Assembly: GCA_052180195.1 (NCBI GenBank)
Contig: CP197469.1
Length of the DNA stretch: 64,000 nt
Source of the DNA: Gottfriedia sp002574545
GTDB taxonomy: Bacteria; Bacillota; Bacilli; Bacillales; Bacillaceae_G
Strand: one strand, 5' to 3'
The notes under the pieces are model-generated. The model did not search any database, was not told the DNA's origin, and saw nothing but the letters and a program-made list of their open reading frames with translations. The translations under genes were made by a program, and so were the position numbers. Positions 60,942 through 64,000 of the stretch are shown here, one piece after another; the first letter of the stretch is position 1, and each line of letters opens with the position of its first letter.

Positions 60942-62404
60942 CAAAAGAATCGACAACTTTAGAAAACCTTAAACTACTAGAATTTATGGAGTCATTTAAT
61001 CACTCTTCGGATATTGAATTTAGAACGAAATCCTATAAAGAAGGAGAAGACTCACATTTTGTCATCATCATGTTTTGTCCTAACTTAATAGATGCTCAAT
61101 TTAGCAATCAAATTATTAATGACATATTTAACATCGTCCACAAAGAAGAAAAATTTGATTTTGAGCTATTGAGAAATATAGTCGAGGCTAAAAGATTAAA
61201 GGACGGAGTTACGATTAAAAAAGAAGTTGAAGAAAACTTATTTTCCGGAAATTTAGTCATATTTAGTTCTTATTTTAATGATATTTTCTTTATTCCCGTT
61301 GCAGATCCTCCACAACGAAGTCCGGAAGAATCAAATTTAGAAAATTCAATTCGCGGTCCACGAGACGGATTTGTAGAAAGTTATTCAATTAATATGGCAT
61401 TAATTCGACAAAGGCTTAAGACTTCAACATTAAAAAGTGTCGAATTTACAATCGGTGAACGTAGTCATACGAAAGTTTTATTAGTTTATATGGAAGATAT
61501 TATTAATCCTGAAATTCTTTCAGAGGTTAAACAACGCCTAAGCAAAATTAAAAAAGATGTAGTTGTAAGTAGCTATGAAATTGAGGAAGCCTTATATGAT
61601 CAACCTTTCTCGATCTTCCCGCTTTTAGATAATATTGGTAGACCAGATTTCGTCGTACAATCAATAAATCAAGGTAGGTTTGCAGTCATTGTTGATGGGA
61701 ATCCTACTTGTCTAATCGGACAGGCAAACTTACATCAACTTGTCTATTCACCTGAGGATATCCATTCAAGCTTTTACTATGTAAATGTAGTTAGGTATCT
61801 TAGAATCGCGGCAATCTTCACCACGATTTTTCTACCAGGATTTTATATTGCAATGGCTACCTTTCATATTGATCAAATACCTTATCCCTTCTTGGCGACA
61901 ATTGGTATGTCAAGAAACGGTTTGCCATTTTCAGCTCCATTAGAGGCCAGTTTAATGTTGGTTTTTTTTGAACTATTTAAAGAAGCGGGGATTCGGTTAC
62001 CAAAAGCGGTAGGTCAAACTGTAGCCGTGTTAGGAGGATTATTTATTGGTGATGCTGCAATACGTGCTGGACTAACTTCACCTGCAATGCTTGTCGTTGT
62101 AGCATTAACCGTTATTTCAGGTTATACATTAATTAATCAAAATATCTCAGGTAATATTGTATTTCTTCGTTTTTTTATTTTATTTTTATCTGCTGTCGCA
62201 GGCTTAATTGGTTTTTTTACTGGATTTTTTCTATTTACAACGATGATTGTTTCATTAGAAAGTTTTGGTCAACCTTATATTACGCTCCTTTCTGTTCCAA
62301 AAAAGTCTGATTTTCTAAATGTAATTATCAAATTACCTCAAAAGTTTAAAACGAAACGAAACCTATCACTCCATCCAGTTGATCAAGACCGAAAGAAGGA
62401 GTGA
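60938..62404 (+). CDS. Germinant receptor subunit A (GerAA type)
   Basis: This 488-residue protein has an N-terminal soluble domain (about 1-270) and four to five C-terminal helices (about 285-460). The family signature PFSIFPLLDNIGRPDF (about 223-238) is clear, and the LRIAAIFTTIFLPGFYIAMATFH and FELFKEAGIRLPKAVGQTVAVLGGL stretches are characteristic. It couples with subunits B and C. Both ends overlap neighbours, indicating tight coupling. Confidence 0.93.
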   Translation: MTKESTTLENLKLLEFMESFNHSSDIEFRTKSYKEGEDSHFVIIMFCPNLIDAQFSNQIINDIFNIVHKEEKFDFELLRNIVEAKRLKDGVTIKKEVEENLFSGNLVIFSSYFNDIFFIPVADPPQRSPEESNLENSIRGPRDGFVESYSINMALIRQRLKTSTLKSVEFTIGERSHTKVLLVYMEDIINPEILSEVKQRLSKIKKDVVVSSYEIEEALYDQPFSIFPLLDNIGRPDFVVQSINQGRFAVIVDGNPTCLIGQANLHQLVYSPEDIHSSFYYVNVVRYLRIAAIFTTIFLPGFYIAMATFHIDQIPYPFLATIGMSRNGLPFSAPLEASLMLVFFELFKEAGIRLPKAVGQTVAVLGGLFIGDAAIRAGLTSPAMLVVVALTVISGYTLINQNISGNIVFLRFFILFLSAVAGLIGFFTGFFLFTTMIVSLESFGQPYITLLSVPKKSDFLNVIIKLPQKFKTKRNLSLHPVDQDRKKE

Positions 62405-62412
62405 GAAATAAG

Positions 62413-63528
62413 ATGAAAAAATTGCTTATCATTCTATTGGTAATTTTTCAATTATTCATTTTAACAGGATGCTGGGGGGCACGTTCAATTATTGAACAAA
62501 CATTAGTCACTAGTTTGGGCATTGATTTTAAAGATAATCAGTATGTTGTCACGATTCAAGCACTTAACTTTTCAAATATTGCAAAGCAAGAAAGTGGGGC
62601 ATTGCAAGTACCAGCCCCTCCTTTAATTGGTCAAGCAAAAGGTAAAAGCATACAGTCCGCAATTTCTAAAATAGAATCACATTCACCAATGCCTTTATAT
62701 TATGGCCATGTAAATAGTGTCATTTTAAGTAAAGAGGTTATTGATAAAAGATTGAAAGAAGTTAATTCCTTTATTAGTGGAAGACCACAATTAAGATATA
62801 CAATTTGGATTTATGGTACCGATCAAGACATTAAAGATATCTTAATGAGTCAAAGCTTCTTTAATTTACCTTTTTTATATACGGTAGTAATGAAACCAGA
62901 TGAAAAGAGTAGAGGGGGATTAGTCTTTTTAAAATTAAAATTTCATCAATATATTTCAAGATATACACAGCCAGTAGGAACGATATTGATTCCATCATTA
63001 GGGATTGAAGATAAGAAATTTAAAGAAAAAGAAATAGACAAGGTAGCCTATATTAATGTAGCCTTCGCAATATCGCAGAAAAAGTTTAAAGGTAAACTGG
63101 ATTTAAAAGAATTAAAAGCACTAGATTTTATGCATCAAGAAAATTACAGTTTGCCGCTGCCATTCGCCAAAGATAAATTGAATATAATCGTTAGAAGCTC
63201 AAATAGTTCAGTTAAAGTCATTAAAGGAGGTAAAAAGCCCAAGTATATTATTAAAGTAAAAACCAATGTAAACATTGTACAAAATGAGAACAGTTATAGT
63301 AGAAAGAAAATTGCTTCTAAAATCAGAAGTAAAATGAAAAATGAAATTTTAATGACAATAAAAAAAGGAGAAGTACTTCACGCCGATCTTCTCAACATTT
63401 CAGAAAAACCGTATCGATTTCATCGAAAAGAATGGGATATAAAAGCATTGAATGAAGTCGATGCTAAGTCAATTAAGGATATAAAAGTTGATGTTCATAT
63501 TTTAGGTAATAAATCTTATAAAAGATGA
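62413..63528 (+). CDS. Germinant receptor lipoprotein subunit C (GerAC type)
   Basis: This is a 371-residue lipoprotein from ATG 62413 (AAGGAG 11 bases ahead; GTG 62401 lies on the ribosome site). Lipobox LTGC gives an acylated Cys20, followed by WGARSIIEQTLVTSLGIDF, the usual Ger(x)C opening. The C-terminal domain carries the helical Ger_C pattern. It completes a B-A-C operon, followed by a terminator. Confidence 0.93.
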   Translation: MKKLLIILLVIFQLFILTGCWGARSIIEQTLVTSLGIDFKDNQYVVTIQALNFSNIAKQESGALQVPAPPLIGQAKGKSIQSAISKIESHSPMPLYYGHVNSVILSKEVIDKRLKEVNSFISGRPQLRYTIWIYGTDQDIKDILMSQSFFNLPFLYTVVMKPDEKSRGGLVFLKLKFHQYISRYTQPVGTILIPSLGIEDKKFKEKEIDKVAYINVAFAISQKKFKGKLDLKELKALDFMHQENYSLPLPFAKDKLNIIVRSSNSSVKVIKGGKKPKYIIKVKTNVNIVQNENSYSRKKIASKIRSKMKNEILMTIKKGEVLHADLLNISEKPYRFHRKEWDIKALNEVDAKSIKDIKVDVHILGNKSYKR

Positions 63529-63538
63529 AAGAACTTAT

Positions 63539-63576
63539 AAAGAAGGTTATTTTTATTAAAGATACCTTCTTTTTTC
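63539..63576 (+). terminator. Terminator of the ger operon
   Basis: AAGAAGGTTA and TACCTTCTT arms around an AT loop, followed by TTTTT, about 10 bases after the stop. Confidence 0.75.
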
Positions 63577-63653
63577 TGCTCATTTTTATTGAAAATGAAT
63601 TATGATAGAAAAGAACAGAATAAAAGGAAGTTTTTGATTGTGGGGGGAAGAAG

Positions 63654-64000
63654 TTGATTTTTGTAATTGGTGGAGCGCGTAGTGGAAAGAGTTCTTACGC
63701 AGAAAAAAGAATAAAAGAATTACAAACAAATACAGATGAAGTAGTCTATATTGCAACTGCTATACCTTTTGACAAAGATATGAACGAAAGGGTTAAAAGA
63801 CATCAAGAAGACCGTCCGATTAATTGGCATACTGTTGAACAATATAAACAATTTAATCAATTAAAAATGAATGAAGAATTTATAAAATCCAAATATATTA
63901 TTTTAGATTGTATGACGGTTATGATAACTAACCTAATGTTTGATCATTATACCGATATTGATTATGAGACCATTAAGAATGATCAAATAAATAAACTAGA
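63654..64000 (+). CDS. cobU: Adenosylcobinamide kinase/guanylyltransferase CobU, 5' part
   Basis: This is the N-terminal 115 codons of a CobU/CobP-type enzyme, cut by the window end. The P-loop GGARSGKSSYAE is at residues 6-17, RHQEDRP (with the guanylated His in the family) at about 53-59, and DCMTVMITNLMF later. It phosphorylates adenosylcobinamide and adds GMP during cobalamin assembly or salvage. The TTG start has GGGGGGAAG ahead. No cobalamin riboswitch is seen just upstream. Confidence 0.9.
   Translation, partial: MIFVIGGARSGKSSYAEKRIKELQTNTDEVVYIATAIPFDKDMNERVKRHQEDRPINWHTVEQYKQFNQLKMNEEFIKSKYIILDCMTVMITNLMFDHYTDIDYETIKNDQINKL

Overview
The window is low-GC (AT-rich) DNA from an endospore-forming Bacillaceae. 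Evidence for this is a GerA-type germinant receptor operon, two H-type small acid-soluble spore proteins, a YjcZ-type small protein, a TasA/SipW-type matrix operon, many TTG/GTG starts behind strong GGAGG ribosome binding sites, and TPP and FMN riboswitches in the usual Firmicute places. The gene content (DUF4047 and DUF4183 proteins, CalY/TasA, NprR-like regulators) points toward Bacillus cereus or Gottfriedia-like relatives; the genus is an inference. I saw no tRNA, rRNA, phage, intact insertion sequence or CRISPR.

Layout. 1-5.7 kb: end of metI, metQ and an M20 amidohydrolase; an alpha/beta hydrolase; mntH with an MntR-type operator; a P-loop kinase-like gene. 5.9-12.6 kb: matrix operon (DUF4047-like gene, sipW, tasA/calY) divergent from a thermolysin-like protease, then an RNPP (NprR-like) regulator and two convergent DUF4183 genes. 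13-17 kb: the heme-detoxification set hssR-hssS-hrtB-hrtA with a direct-repeat HssR operator. 17.0-17.4 kb: a tandem array of 52-bp palindromic units before poxB. 19.4-21.4 kb: a MerR regulator with an AidB-like acyl-CoA dehydrogenase. 21.5-26 kb: copper locus (Met-rich membrane protein, csoR, copA, copZ, His-rich lipoprotein). 26-32.4 kb: two divergent thiamine units (tenI-thiO-thiS-thiG-thiF, and thiC), each with a TPP riboswitch. 32.4-39.3 kb: spore small proteins, two APC permeases, LacI and LysR regulators. 39.9-42.8 kb: FMN-riboswitch rib operon (ribE-ribBA-ribH) without ribD. 42.9-48.5 kb: two MBL-fold proteins, a YbaK-type deacylase, a YhgE/Pip-like membrane protein with its TetR regulator, and an RpiR/MurR regulator. 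49-59.7 kb: a second NprR-like regulator followed by two tandem, roughly 1,385-residue secreted subtilases ending in dockerin-type calcium-binding repeats. 59.9-63.5 kb: germinant receptor operon (B, A, C order). 63.65 kb to end: 5' part of cobU.

Theme. Several blocks are linked to stationary phase and the cell surface: matrix fibre export, three large secreted proteases, two peptide-receptor-type regulators each beside a protease, spore coat or core small proteins and a germinant receptor. The most unusual items are the 52-bp palindrome array with a diverged relative at 5.7 kb, the dockerin-bearing subtilase pair with shared upstream motifs and an invariant C-terminal tail, and the rib operon in which ribD is replaced by a 23-codon reading frame that resembles the start of RibD.
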